The notes under the pieces are model-generated. The model was given only the letters and a program-made list of their open reading frames with translations, did not search any database and was not told the DNA's origin. Shown piece after piece: positions 37,401 to 49,400 of a stretch of 64,000 nucleotides of DNA (position 1 is its first letter; every line of letters starts with the position of its first letter). Position numbers and translations under genes: made by a program. The stretch is from contig NC_060252.1 of assembly GCF_921293095.1 (NCBI RefSeq), positions 38,688,881-38,752,880 of the forward strand. Direction: 5' to 3'. Source of the DNA: Ischnura elegans (lineage: Eukaryota > Arthropoda > Insecta > Odonata > Coenagrionidae).

Positions 37401-40400
37401 ACCCAGGGAGGAACATTATTACAGCCATGGGAAGATTATTCAACACAAGGTGTATATCGACAGGTGATGTGATGGACTTAAGCACACTCGTTGCTAATGT
37501 CCCCATATTATCATTAACAGAAACTCATGAACTTCTTGGCTATTCTACTTTGAAGGATTCTGTTAGATCAGTTCAGGAAGAAGGAAAAGAATTTTCAGTA
37601 CTTCCACTAATTCTTGCCCTTTAAAATGATTTTCCCCATTTTGTAGAAAATTGTGTGAAAACCCTGTGGATACCTGTGGCAAAAGTAGATGCAGAAAGTG
37701 GTTTTTCCATGTATGGAAATATAAATAAAAGAACCACTGAACTTCCAAAAAATTCAGAATTAAAGTCAAGTTTGACCAATGGATCTCAATTCCAGTAAAA
37801 GAAGGATTCAGCCAATTTTAAATTCCAGAGTGTGCATAATTTCAGATGGCATATTCCAAAAAACTTTTATAGATAGAAGCAACCCATTAGTAGATAAATA
37901 CACATTTGCAAGTGTTGATATAATTTTTTTGTGTTAGACCTTAAAGACATTTGTTATCAATGTAATAAGTGAAAACCATAGGCGGATCCAGAGGGGGGGG
38001 GCACGTGCTCCCCCCCAGACCCTCAAAAATGTGCAAGATTGTAATATGATCATTATCATCACCATTATCATTGCGTTCGTTTTGTATTACGAGATATACT
38101 TGTGCCCCCACAGAACAAAATCCTGGATACGGCCTTGCTTGTGCCACCCCCCCCCCCCCCCCCAGAAAGAAATCCTGGATCCGCCCCTGGTGAAAACAAT
38201 ACTTTTTTACATCATGCAGGCCAATGAGACATTGAAATTTAGACCAATCAAAAATATTCCCCGTTTGTACAACTCTGGCATTTCTCTAGTGCTATGAGGT
38301 TGAAATATGTATATTCATAGCAAAGAATATTTATGTTATGTGTATCTAACAAATGCTTGACTTATTCCTTTAGCATTTGATTTGACCCTTCTTTATCACG
38401 GTTTTTACCATTAAAAATACATTTAATATGGTAATGAGCATTTCTATTGTTGAAATTATTGTTCTTGGGATATAAAAGAATATTTATGACGAGTGAATTT
38501 TTATAACGAAACCGTATTTTTTGTGACGAAATGGTATTCTATTGTGACGAAATTGAAATTTTATGACGAAATTTTAAACCGAAATTGACAGATTTTTATG
38601 ACGAAATTCACAGTTTTTATTCACCGATAATCTTTGCCTCTAATGATAACGTTGCCACTCGTTCGAATAGTACACCTGAAATTCATCTACGTCTACATAA
38701 TACCTCGCAAGCCGCCTAAAAGGCGTGTGGCATGGGGTGTTAGGACACCAGCCTTTTTTTTAGGACACCAAAAATTGATGCCACGACCCTCATGGAATTT
38801 GTTAAGACAAATTATTGCTATACGTCGGCGGCAAATCGAGTTGTAAAAGAAACTTGTAATACTGGAGGATAACGATCGTAAGCTGTGCTGTTGACATTAG
38901 AGTATGCTGTGCTGTTGACATTAGAGTAAGCTGTGCTGTTGAATTTGGCAACGCCAGATTAACGGAGAAGGTAGTCCTATCCGTCCTATGGTACGAATTC
39001 ATAGCAAAACAGTCTGCACACAATCCACATGTGAGATCGCGAATCGGTTCCGCTGCCAACACACACACAAGCTACAACCTATATCAATAATATTGGTTAA
39101 TCCATAAACAATATACTAGCATATACCATAAAAATATAGTGGGAAATAGGCAAATACTCTTATCAAAAACTGGATGTCACTATCACATTCTTAAATTCAT
39201 CACGTACAACTTACAATAACAGGACTCGTTATGATGAAAACAACTATTTATTCACTGATTTAAACCCTTAAATTAGCCCACACAGGTGACATTTCTCACT
39301 ACTATTCGTTGAAATAATGGAATAACAAACTTCACACACAGTTTTTATTTCAATAGCGTGATCATGAAATGTCATATCTACGGTGAACAACGGAGATTAG
39401 CACGCCACTGACAATTTTTACACTACTGTTAGACATTTATCGATAGCGTAATATCACTTTTTACAATTCAATCACGATGGAACACTGATAACTCTTGGCC
39501 GATATTTTTCAACCTTGTCAAACTTTGTGCATTACAACCACTGGCACTGTGATTATTAGCAGTTGCTTAACGGGAGATGTCACGTTGAAAATAACACTAT
39601 TTTGGCACAAAAATGTTCCTAGATGTCTCCAATCAGCGAGCAAAAGTTGCATTGACTGGAATTCACCCCATAATACAAGCACAGACAGTCCTAAACGACG
39701 AATTCTCCGGTACCTACGAATAAACGGATGAAGTTATTGTATATAAAAGCTAAGCGGACATCAGTAAACATCAAAATCGTTCTAATTACATACATAAATG
39801 AATGATATGCCGTCGATAACATCAACTTACAATTAACGTATCCCCCTTCCAATGGCCGTGGCTCAGACTCCTACAACGATGTTATTTAGGTATTATCAAA
39901 TTTTTGGTTTAACTGCTCCAGTTTTATATTTTATGCCCTTACTCAGATATTAATATTATAAATAATGCAAAATACGAGGGCTTCCAAGCCTCTATCGTAG
40001 GATATTTATCTTTAAATATAAAATAATCAACACGTCTAACAAACGAAGCTCTCATAACTGCCGGCAACTATTACAAACAATCACAACAATAGCTTCGCCT
40101 GATGTTTAGGCACCTTTGACGTCATCGAGGCTTCGTCGGCAGTGGCTTGGGGGGTGAGGGAGTTTTTCCCGCGCTTTAAAATTCGTTATATTTATCATTA
40201 AATATCTCGCGAAGGAAAACTCAGATTTACATGCGGTTTTCTTTGTTGTATTCAGAAAATAATTTTCTGTCCGCCTATGAAATAAAAAAAATTCATGCAA
40301 GTTCCCCATTGGAGTATTCGAGGTATTTGAAATTCGACGTATTCGAATATTCGAGCAATGAATTAACATTCGAATTCGATATTCGAGTTCGAGAAATCTA

Positions 40401-43400
40401 CTATTTGGCCCATCTCTAATTATAACCCAAGAAGAAAGGATAAGTCCCTCAAGCTTAAAATGAACTCACTAATATCTCCTGCATACTTCTGCTTCTCTAT
40501 TTCTTGAGCCTCCTTACGAAGTTGAATGGCATGCTCAGCTATCTCATCACTTGCCAAATTCGATGTCATGACAAATATTGCATCCTTGCACTCAATGGTT
40601 TTTCCTTTCCCATCAGTTAAGCGACCCTTTAATGAGATGAGAAAATAAGAGCCATAAATTGTATATAGAAGAAGCACACAAAGCCACAGTAGCTCTCAAC
40701 TCCTAACGAGCCATGATTGAGTTGATTCAAAAGAATTCCAACAAATTACAGGAATGTGAAAAGGGGTAAATTGTATAATGGTCATTTCCAATTCTGAAAC
40801 CAATTATCATTTTAAATCACAGTGAGTCCTCGTTTAACATCACCTACCGTTCCTGAAAAATGTGACGATAAACGAAATGACGTTAATCGAAGCATAATAT
40901 CCCATAAAAACAATGTAAAAATTGAATATCGGTTCCTAGACCTCACAATTCCTATGCGAAAAAATTTTACCGTATCATATCTGGGGCATTTTTTACGATG
41001 GGAATGCCAAACTATGGCATAAATACGAGTTCCTGTCTTCATCGACAACAATAGCAGCAGTGACGTAAATCCTTCTCCATTTTTGTATCTTCCCGCATTT
41101 GCTTTTCTGCTTCGCGGTCCAATGAATGACTACCAGACGCTACAGACCGGGGATCCGGTGCTCCGGTCCATAGGCCCTCGCTACGAGAATTTCTTTTCAG
41201 ACCGGTCAGGAGGGAAATCAAAATGGCGCAAATGAGCGAGGGCGGGCAAACTGGGATTATGAAATCGAAGAGATGGTTTTAATTGCGAATTGAGGCGGGC
41301 GGGCGTCGCCTGGGCATCATCATCGCTGAAACATCGTCGCAGTAACAGGAACCAAAATTATTGTGAACATTGTTTTCTTGGACATTGTCGTGTTAATGTC
41401 TCTGATGCTAAAATTTGCCAAAACCGTAATCACAATTAATAATACACACCGTTTTACACTTTGAATAGACTGACCGCATTACCGCCCACGAAACAAACAA
41501 CCTGTAACGCCTGCCAGTTCGCCTTTTTTCTCGCGCGAAATTTAAAATTAGTGACGTTATCGCGAAGCGAAGCGGCGATAAACGAATCACGGTCGTAAAA
41601 TTTTCGTGACGTTATCGCGAAATGACGTTAAATGGGGTGACGTAGAACGAGGACTCACTGTAGTTTTCATTTTCATTAAAAATTCTAACATCATGGAAAC
41701 ATGAGAAGGATGAGAGTTTTACACAATGTCACATATATAATTGCTAAAATGATTTTCTAAAATAAAACCTTCAAAGAATTTCATCACATGCTTTAACAAT
41801 TTGAAATTGTCACAAAAGATTCAAAAGAAAAGATTAAATAAGAAACCACAGTTAAAAGTTGGGTTTCTCAGATTAAAGTTGAATCATGATTTTTAAAAAT
41901 ATAAGTGCACTTTCCTTTCATTGGAATTTAGGAAGTGCACTCATTTAAACTTATGTGCTAGTACAATCCACAAAAAATGAGAGACTATTTCAAAATGAAA
42001 TATCAAAAGTATTTTTCCAACAAAGTTCTTTCACTTAATACCAAGCAAGCATTTCCTCCAAGACAGACCTGAATCCGTCAATTTAAGTCTTTCAAAAATA
42101 CATACTATTTTTTTTAATTTGAGAAATAAAAATTACAAATTTCTCAGCTCTGCTAAAATAAGTTATAACTGAAAACAGTCTTGAGTCTCATATCACGGCA
42201 AATGACACTAGACTAAATTAAGTCCAATTTTCCACCCAAAGCTAAAACAAATTTGATCACATGTCTCTTTTGAAGCAATTAGAAGTCATCTCTCCCTACT
42301 CCTATTTAAGATACTTAATATGCCCTTTCACTAAATAAACAGATCATATCCAAACCAGCCCAAATTACAAAAATATGATATTTGTAATGCAGATGACAGA
42401 ATTTCCAAGGGAACAGCTGCTGGAAAAAGTTTGCATGGGAATTATTTAGCAAACCCTTTAGATAAGACAGGGTGTATTAATTTCACACACTTGAACAAAG
42501 CCACAGACTGGGGTGGAGGGAAGGACAGGAGAAGGTAATAATAGTGAACAACTGAGTGACTGGTACATGAATTATCAAATTGTCTCTTCATCAAAAATTT
42601 GATAATTGGCACTTTATCACCAAATTTCATACTGAATGATCCCCTAAGAGAATTGCAAATCTACATTACGACAAAGTTCTCTAAAAAGAAGTGTACAGAC
42701 AGTTTTCACAAATCGACATATATATTCATAAAAGACTTCACAGGCATGAAAGGATACATGAGGATACTGACACAGAGATGAGAGACAGCCTTAGAAGAGA
42801 GCCAACATTATGCATGACTTTTTTAAGTTCTGTATAATTTGTATGCTTCATCTAAATTTGAAAATGATAATGGCAACCAACCTACCTCATCAAAGAGTTG
42901 AAGTAAAACAGTCATTACATCAGGATGAGCCTTGTCCACTTCATCAAAAAGTACAACAGCACGAGGACATTTTTTGAGAGACTTGGTAAGTTGGCCCCCA
43001 TCATCATGCCCAATATAGCCAGGAGGAGCACCAATTAATTTCGCTGCCTGTAGAGAGAAAAAAATTGTAGTTTTTATCCATAAATTTAATTCATTTAATT
43101 TTATGATTATATTATTTGATTCAATAAAAACACATCGCTTGCACATGCCACTCCTAAGTAACTTCTGGGTTAAACAAAAAAAAAAGCAATCCTCTCTCTC
43201 CCCGGTCTAGTAACCTTGATCTAAGAAAATACTCTGGCAAATGCCATGGATGAAAAGGGAGTTATAAAACTGTTTTCAAGAAAGTTTCACAGTTAAAAGC
43301 AAAACTCTAAAATACCAAAAGACTCTAAATCCTGTCGCAAAATGACAATTTTAATTTGCCCAATTCTATTTCATCCAAAATGATTACAAAGCTTTAGTTA

Positions 43401-46400
43401 CTTAACTGGTTCCTCCAATATCCAGGGGATAGTTCTGTGAGTGAGGGATACAAGCACATATGTATACACTAGACATTTTTGCAGCAGTTGCTTCAAATTT
43501 CACTCATGGCTATTAGATTTTTATTGACCATTATTGAAGGAACATGAAATACCACATTCATAAACATGACATGGTGAAACCTCAAGCTACCAAAAACTAG
43601 ATAACCATCATTCTTTTAAGATCAATGCGAAGGTATTTGACCGTGAAATACAAAACAAATTTTAGAAAACAATGAAGCTAAACGCTAGATACACTAGGCA
43701 TGAAAATAAATAAAATTCTATCTGTGATCACTAGCATTGATTGAATCATTCATTTGCTTGATTTTAACCATTAATTTTTTTAAGAGAAAGTGCCCAAGTG
43801 CAAAATAGCCAGGTATCAATAAAAATTTTGGGCACATGCTACAGTCAGCATACAAAACAACAAATGTTCCCGCACTCTAAGTGTTAAAACAGACAAGAGG
43901 AAACTTAACGTTGATGAAACGATAGGGTGGTTTCCTATTATTTTTTTATTGCCTAAATCGAAAGATTATTACTCCTGGAGTACGTATTTCGCGCTTTTAG
44001 ATTTTTAAATGACGATATCTATTTTTCGCTATTAAATGAAAAGTGAAAATTTTCAAGCGCGCGAAAACGCGACGCGCAAGTATGAATGCCGGGAAATCTC
44101 TCCGTGCGACGTATTTCTGGCTCCCGCTGCCGCCCTATGAAGTGACCTTGAGGCGGAGCTGAGCGCTGATACGATGCAGGCTGCTAGCGGGTAGCTGAGT
44201 ACCCTGCTGACTGGTAGCGCTAGGCTTAAATAAGGATTATTAATACCTTATCAAACGAAGAAAACTTTCCGACCTTAGCCAGTTTTAATAAGTGATTATT
44301 AAGACATGTTTCCCTGAGCTCTGTGCCTCATGCATGCATTGGTAACCTCAGACGATGTATAACTCCTATCCTCTCGTGTAGAAACTAGGTCCCTGTGACG
44401 TCACGTGGAGTGGAATCGCATGGGCGCCAATCTGGCGTTTTTCAAATGAGGATAAAATTTGACCCTTGCCATTCGTCAAAACCAGTATTTCAAAATCCAG
44501 TGTTCCAGTGTTCCAAAATCCAGAAAGACATGTCTTTGTGTTTTTATAGTCATTTATGCATTACATTAGGAAAGAAGAAATATCTTTTAATAACTCCTAC
44601 CTCCACACGTATGCTTCCAAATTTAAACCACAAGAAATAATGTACAAACTGGTCCTGAATTCTCCCACCAATAAATTTGCCATAATCGACAACTTGACAT
44701 AATGTTGGAAAATTTTTATGAATAAAAAATTTCCTCTACATATTTTTTAAGAATATCTAACAATAAGTGCATTCCAAAAATATGCAATAAACATATTCAA
44801 ACTGGTTTTTAGGGAAACTATTTCAGCACTAACTACCCTTTTCTATTATGGAATTACGCAGCTAAAATTCAAAAAGGTTAAAATTAAAAATCTTACCTCA
44901 TGTTTTTCCTGGAACTCAGACATGTCCAAGCGTATGAAACATTCCCGTTTATTTTTATGGATGTAGTTGGCAAGCTGCTTTGCAAGCTCGGTTTTCCCAA
45001 TACCAGATGAGCCAAGGAATAAGAAGACAAGAGGGTGCTCATCATCTGACCAACCATTTTCTTTCCTGCGAACAGCTAAAAAAAGTGAATAGTAAGATAA
45101 AACTATGGAAAATTTTGGAGAGAAGATTATATATTACAACCACATCAGCCATCCCATTAACACTTCACTGGTTCATCCTTCTATAACTTCTTATAACAGT
45201 CACCCAAAATACTATCCTATACAACCTCAAAAGAACCAAAGTAGAAGTTCGAATATACTACCCTCGTCGCATCATGGGGCTGTTCTGTCCCACCCGAAAT
45301 GCAAGTAATGCAGGGCTGGAACTAAGCCTTACGTTTACAACGAAAAAAAATAATAAAGAAAAGAAAGAATGAGGAACAGGAAACAAATCTTGATAAAGTA
45401 GATTCTGTTTAATGGGTCCACCGGTTACTCGGGGCAGCCGCTTAATTGGGGCAGGTCTTGAAGAACAGAACCCAATAGAGGAATATCCCAGAGTATTCTC
45501 CGCTTAATTGGGACAGCATGCTGCTTTATTGGGCCATGAGTCGGCAACATAGACTCTATACTCGCGATGAAATTAATTTTTTTTTGTTTTCAGAATACTA
45601 TTTTTTTTTATTTTCCTCCTTTGATTTACTCTTATTTTTCCCAAATGTTCCTATTCTTGCCCTATTTTGAAATCTCTTGTTCTTATACTATCCGCAAGAG
45701 GATAGAAATTTTCTTTAATAGGACTCCATAAAAGACATTCATTCAGCATCGCCCGAGGCTGTGAAAAATATTTTTAACTAAACTGTTATAATTCTTAAAA
45801 ATGATACTAATTAACTAAACTCGCTGATGTATTAATCAAATTAATAAATAATAAAGTTATATTGCATTGCAAACATTCCTTAGTCTTCTTTCTATCATTT
45901 CAACGTTTGTTTATGCCCATGTACAGGATAGTTCGCCTAATTGGGGCAGCCACTTAACCGGAATCTACTGTATTGAAAAAAAAAGATGAAATGATGGGGG
46001 TGGAAAAGAAAATAAGGAAGGGAATCCCCGCCTCACCTTGGCATCCGCCAAACTCTGCACCCCATGTGTTGCCCGTCCTGCCGTCAACGTGTAATTCCTC
46101 TCCCAAGCTTTGGCGAGATAAAAAACAAAAAATCGGCAACTTGACACAGGCAAATGAATGCCCTGGTGCAAATCATGCAAGATCTCTTCCAGGGCTTCTA
46201 GAGCCCTCTATAGGTGAAGAGGAACAAAAGAAACAAAAACCAAGGCAGGCGGGAAAAAGGAAGAAAGGAGGGAAACTCGACTTAAAAGAATAGAAAAACA
46301 TAAGGCTCTTCTGGACCTAACAACCCTCATTTATAAAATGACCTCATACAAATGGTAATTATTTTGGTCCAGTGAATAACCCCATAAAATGTTATGCATT

Positions 46401-49400
46401 TCCAGCCTCCCTCATGACAATTTTCATTCCCAGGATAACCTCCATAAGTACGTAAGTACCAGTGCTTCTGGTCCAATGAACAAATGTAAATTTAACTTTA
46501 AAATAATGAAGTGACTTAATTTCAGCCATCAAGGATTATTATCAGTCTCATATTTAAAAAAAAAATAAGCACATTTGAATTGTAAAAGCACTAGTAACAA
46601 AAAAACTAGTGATAATGATCGAGGTCCAAGTGAGTAAATAAAAATTCACCATACTAATTAAATCATTGACTCTCTTCTTTGACAATTCAATGTATTAAAA
46701 GAATAAATTTCTCATGTCACCATATCATACCTGCTGCCCCGAATTTTATTTTTGGGATTTATGGAAAACTTCAACTTCAATTCACGTCATTTTTGCCTGA
46801 TCAAGTAAAGCCAGAGACAAAAGATGCAGATGTATAAAAAAATGAGAACAAACTGCATTCCATAGCCAGTTTTTCATCACAATTAGATAATTAATTAGGT
46901 ACCAAGATTGCTCCCTTTAAATTCAAGTGTCTTGACAATTTCCAAGGATGACAGTTCCAAATTCCAGTGACATGAATGACACTTTCCAACTTAATTAGAG
47001 AATCAGAGAAGTGTTAGCGATAGTGATTCACCAAGGAATATTAATAGAAGATGGTTAATGGTACCCAACAGGAAATGGGTCCTCAATATACATGGTACAT
47101 AACAGAAATCCTGCATTTGACATTATAAGGAGGCCCCAGCATCAGTAGCACTTAAACAAAAGAAGAAATCTGGAATGATTACAAAACTGTCATCACTAAT
47201 TTGACCCAATGCAGAAGAACTTCCCTTTCAAAGTAAGCATCCATTAAGAATGCTTTCATCTGATCAGATTTGATACAATACTACCCAGCACTGGTCTAAA
47301 ATAAGAATCAAGCTCATAAACTGGATCAACCTCACCTAATTTACAACACTAAAATATTTATGTGTAATATTTCTAATCCTACCGAATGAACGACAGGGAA
47401 ATATACAAGAATTGCCATGAGAAAAAAATCCCCAGGACCGGGAATCGAACCACAGACCTTTGGCTTTCTTGTATACATACTAAAATATTCATGTTTATTG
47501 GATGCATCCAGATGTGGCCTTTCAAAATTTTATAATCATTTATTAGCATTTTGGATTAACGAATACCACAGGTATGGCTTCCATATTAATTTTTTAGACC
47601 CATTGACAATGAATGACTAAATAACAACATATTTCCCCTACCAGATGCAACAGCAGTGATTGGACCTTCCTGTCCAACAATATGCTGCTTCAACCTCTGC
47701 TCCAATGGGAATCGACGTCGCTGCTCAGCCTCTTGCTGCCGCTGCAAAATCTCAAACTGAAATTTTTTGCTTAGTTAGAATTTCATCCACATATATTTTT
47801 TCTTGTATTAATACAATACTGGGTATTTATCTTTTTTATACTATTAACACTTTGCGTGCCATGGACGTAATATTACATCCTGCTAATCCTTCTGAGGATT
47901 GCCATGGATGTAATATTCCGTCTTTCCATTTAATTGGCTTTGTATTTGTGAAACCGTAATATTTCGCCCGTGGTACTTTTCCAGTTTACTGCTTAGGGGT
48001 TCTGTTTTTTTTTCAAAAATCAACTGCTCCATGGAAAAAGAGTTCACTTTATGTCTTGAGGACGAAAAGTCCTCTGTAGCTACCGGCATCCTCATCTTAG
48101 GCCACTTAGTGTGAAAATTCTTTGGGCCAATGGACCATTCGTTGAGGGTGCATTGACCCTTTTTGTCATCCAGGATTTATAATACTTTGATTGGAACAAT
48201 ACTTTCTTATGATTTCCATGCTTTAAATAGTTCAAATTGAGCATATTAAAAAAATTAATATGCATTTTATGGCGGTACATCATATGTTGCAATTTTTTTA
48301 TTTTTTAAAAACAGTAGGTTTTCATTGTTAAATTATATATTTAAAATTAAGCAATAAATGTTAATCAACTCATTCATAAAGAAGAGAAAAGTCCATTTTT
48401 ATTGAAATGCACATCGATATAAATATATTTTTGATGCTAATGTTTTATAAAAGTTTGCGAGTTTAGTAAAAATGGCTGTTTTTTTATTAGGGCTTTAAAA
48501 TTAGCGGCCGGCACTCTAAGTGTTAAAACTTTTCTCTCAGTAGATACCTCTCATTACATACGAGCATCTTAGTCACAAAAAATAACTAACCTTTTGAGTT
48601 GCTTCTTCCAACAAACTGGTCACTTCACTCTTCTCCCGAGCATATTTGATGGGAGGGTGTCCTGCATCATTTTGAATTATTGGATTGGCTCCACCATTCA
48701 ACAATGCTTTGACAACTTTAGGGTCATCTGCCAGCACAGCATAATGCAATGCGGTAAACCCACGGAATGTAGCTCGGTTATTCAGACGATCATTGAATTC
48801 GTCCTCACGTCGCACTAACACTATAATGATAATGGCACTTAGATACACAACTCTTGCAGTTATTCTTAATGCACTCAAAGACACAACAACAACACTACAA
48901 TAATATCAGGAATCAATATTTTCTCAAAATTGCTCCCAATTCCAATCAATTTCTTGGAACCCAAAACTTTAATGTGTAAATTTTAACAAAACTTCGTCAG
49001 ATTGAATTTACAGTGGAGTGGAGCCATTTATGGGAAAAATTCATTACTTGTAGTTTGAAGCTCTACGAGGCTTCATTATGTTAAGCCCTGGTTTCAAAAA
49101 ACCATGCATATTTGGCCGCAATATTTCTTCAGATGCCACTTGCCTTTTCATGAGCTGTGTGAAACTGTTTTCTAAGCATCATGAACAATGCTCATACTGC
49201 ATGATCATAGAACTACATCATGCAGCAGTTGCCTACAGGGTAATTACAGCCCAACAGTGCAATGCACTGCAATATTGTTATTAATGTCTCACAATGGTTT
49301 GATACATCCTTATAAACCACATCCATGACCATGCCACCAAGCAGTGTGCATCACATAGCCATGGATGCATGCGAATTTTAACCAGCACTTTAGCATGCTT

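Larger units (their letters stand above)
33931..40418. mobile_element. 6.5 kb hAT element in CLPB intron 8
   Basis: Ends TAGAGATGTGCGAATA and TATTTGGCCCATCTCTA, flanked by a perfect 8-bp duplication ATTATAAC (33923-33930 and 40419-40426). The subterminal regions are full of ATTCGAATA-type words on both sides. Inside are a broken transposase end (37322-37798), a later hAT-like MITE, a MITE at 36512, a hairpin and short tandem repeats. A size above 6 kb is large for a hAT, and part of it is insertions. The intact target duplication suggests a not very old insertion, although the transposase is decayed. Confidence 0.88.
31676..40469. other. CLPB intron 8
   Basis: 8.8 kb. About 6.5 kb is the hAT at 33931 and 0.33 kb the MITE at 33523. 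The rest (31676-33522) is AT-rich with no exon recognised. Confidence 0.6.
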
